Origin: an uncultured Roseobacter sp.
GTDB lineage: Bacteria > Pseudomonadota > Alphaproteobacteria > Rhodobacterales > Rhodobacteraceae
Direction: 5' to 3'
NCBI RefSeq assembly: GCF_947495275.1
Contig: NZ_CANLYL010000001.1
Span: forward strand, 62,001 to 126,000
DNA length: 64,000 nt
Shown one piece after another: positions 62,642-64,000 of this stretch (within the stretch, counting starts at the first letter, position 1; every line of letters starts with the position of its first letter). Below the pieces are notes generated by a model. The model was not told the origin of the DNA and ran no database searches. It worked only from the letters and a program-made list of their open reading frames with translations. The position numbers and the translations under genes are program-made.

Positions 62642-64000
62642 TCAACCCGCCAGCGAAGGCAAGAACAGGACAATGCCCGGAAACGCCACCAGCAATGCAA
62701 TGGTGATGCCATCGGCTATGAAAAAAGGTGTCACCCCTTTGAACACATCCTGAACCGTCAAGTCATCCCGGACACCCGCCACCACGAAACAGTTGAGACC
62801 AATCGGCGGTGTAATCAGGCAGAACTCTGCCATTTTCACCACCAATATGCCGAACCAGATCGCGCACATGGGGCCTGACATGCCAAAGGCGCTGTCGGCC
62901 GCACTGACAAGCTCGCCGCCATTCAGAGCCATGACCGCCGGATAGACCACGGGAAGCGTCAGGAGCAGCATACCGATGGCATCCATGAACATCCCCAAAA
63001 CCGCATAGGCCAACAGGATGCAGATGAGGATCAGCATAGGCGACATTTCCAGGCTGGTGATCCAATCGGCAAAGGCCTCGGGAAGTTCGGCGAAGCCAAG
63101 AAAACGCACGTAGATCAGAACCCCCCAGATGATCGAAAATATCATCACCGTCAGCTTGGCAGTATCCAGCAACGCGTCCTTGAGCTGTGACCAGCGCATG
63201 CCCCGATAAAGGGCCATCAGAAAAATGATGAAAGCGCCGATGGCTCCCCCTTCTGTCGGCGTGCCCCATGCATCGCCGAAGGGATTGTAGACAAAGAAAA
63301 TGATGATCACGACGACCGCAAGAATTGGCAGCGCAGGCGGAAGGGACTCAAATCTTTCGCGCCACGAAAATCCACCTACCGGCGGCCCTACTGTTTTGAA
63401 AATCAATGCAATTCCGATGATCAGGGCGGCGTAAACAACGGCTGAAAAGGCACCCGGGAGAAAACCCGCGAGCAGCAGCTTGCCCACGTCCTGTTCCACG
63501 ATGATCGCATAAATTACCAAAATGGCCGACGGTGGTATCAACGATGCCAGCGTACCGCCAGCGGCCACCACGCCTGCTGCGAACTGCTTGTTGTACCCGA
63601 TCTTCAACATCTCTGGAATGGCGATACGGGCGAAGACGGCAGCGGTTGCCACGGATGCGCCCGACACCGCAGCAAATCCCGCCGTTGCAAAGACGGTAGA
63701 GACGGCAAGCCCCCCCGGCACCCAGGCAATCCAGCGCTTGGCTGCTGTGAAAAGCGCTGTCGTTAGTTTCGCGTAATACGCCAGATAGCCGATCAGGATG
63801 AAAACCGGGATCAGGCTGAGCACCTGTGCGGAAACCTTTGAATGCGGTGTCAGACCGGCGATCTTGACACTGATCTGAAACGCCTTCCAAAAGCGTTCCG
63901 GATCATAGTCGAACCCGTTCCAGCGCAGCCAGACCAACCCCACGAACCCGGCCAGACCGGCGGCAAAGGCGACCCGCATGCCCAACACGACGAACACAAG
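62642..64000 (-). CDS. dctM: TRAP transporter large permease (DctM family), runs off window
   Basis: At least 452 residues of a DctM-type permease; the start lies beyond base 64000, because an open frame continues to the edge and the visible GTG at 63997 is inside a hydrophobic segment. About twelve helices of the DctM/DcuC fold, with FATAGFAAVSGASVATAAVF, then IGYNKQFAAGVVAAGGTLAS, then LIPPSAILVIYAII, and the C-terminal VYPAVMALNGGELVSAADS. TRAP systems import carboxylates with a periplasmic protein; the substrate is unknown and the partner genes are outside. Confidence 0.93.
   Translation of the reverse strand, partial: LVFVVLGMRVAFAAGLAGFVGLVWLRWNGFDYDPERFWKAFQISVKIAGLTPHSKVSAQVLSLIPVFILIGYLAYYAKLTTALFTAAKRWIAWVPGGLAVSTVFATAGFAAVSGASVATAAVFARIAIPEMLKIGYNKQFAAGVVAAGGTLASLIPPSAILVIYAIIVEQDVGKLLLAGFLPGAFSAVVYAALIIGIALIFKTVGPPVGGFSWRERFESLPPALPILAVVVIIIFFVYNPFGDAWGTPTEGGAIGAFIIFLMALYRGMRWSQLKDALLDTAKLTVMIFSIIWGVLIYVRFLGFAELPEAFADWITSLEMSPMLILICILLAYAVLGMFMDAIGMLLLTLPVVYPAVMALNGGELVSAADSAFGMSGPMCAIWFGILVVKMAEFCLITPPIGLNCFVVAGVRDDLTVQDVFKGVTPFFIADGITIALLVAFPGIVLFLPSLAG

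Noticed and set aside
1-64000. CRISPR arrays or long tandem repeats
   Set aside because: None seen on reading; the only long repeat is the lipoyl-domain duplication in pdhB/pdhC.

Overview
The window is a high-GC alphaproteobacterial chromosome segment, most likely from the Roseobacter group (Rhodobacteraceae). This rests on a complete Rhodobacter-type gene transfer agent (GTA) cluster next to mltG, a PDH operon whose E1-beta carries its own lipoyl domain, a PutA without an N-terminal DNA-binding domain beside a PutR-like Lrp regulator, and the general gene content. I cannot name a species.

Layout. Positions 1-10.3 kb are core genes: the start of lpdA (E3), a DUF924 gene, an MFS permease, queA, a giant AsmA-like protein, a bcp peroxiredoxin with a DUF455 ferritin-like gene, and a LytM-type M23 peptidase overlapping a bactofilin gene. 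Positions 10.4-12.9 kb look accessory: a decayed IS91-type remnant (tyrosine recombinase plus transposase fragments), aqpZ, and an AAC(6')-like acetyltransferase. Positions 13-19.7 kb hold two overlapping cyclophilins, pgk, an ftsB-like gene and pdhA-pdhB-pdhC. cysE follows.

Positions 20.7-34.8 kb are a complete, apparently intact GTA structural cluster on the minus strand, with all 17 expected genes: gp1, gp2, gp3, gp3.5, gp4 to gp10, gp10.1 and gp11 to gp15. No integrase, repressor or lysis genes are present. Upstream on the same strand lie mltG and the fatty-acid genes fabF, acpP, fabG and fabD. Positions 40.7-49.4 kb carry a cytochrome b561-YceI fusion convergent with a secreted YceI, the rpsF-rpsR-rplI operon, a small ATPase, a lipoprotein transglycosylase, a cpdB-like nucleotidase and tig. 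A tRNA-Leu(TAA) follows. Positions 49.9-64 kb hold a TPR protein, putR/putA, rhomboid, an inositol monophosphatase, an unknown protein with TauE/SafE, dusA, an ArsR regulator divergent from two ferredoxin-like-fold genes, an MHYT-GGDEF-EAL protein, and a TRAP large permease running off the edge.

Main new observations. (1) A palindrome of form ATAGTTTA-N4-TAAACTAT lies upstream of both lpdA and pdhA, which are 15 kb apart, in the same gene-relative orientation; this suggests one regulator coordinating E1/E2 with E3. (2) The GTA cluster is preceded by a good sigma70-like promoter and then a strong intrinsic terminator before gp1, with further hairpins between gp2/gp3 and gp5/gp6; this suggests termination or RNA-level control of GTA expression. 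(3) A perfect inverted repeat lies in the cysE promoter region. (4) The lipoyl domains of pdhB and pdhC are nearly identical at DNA level.
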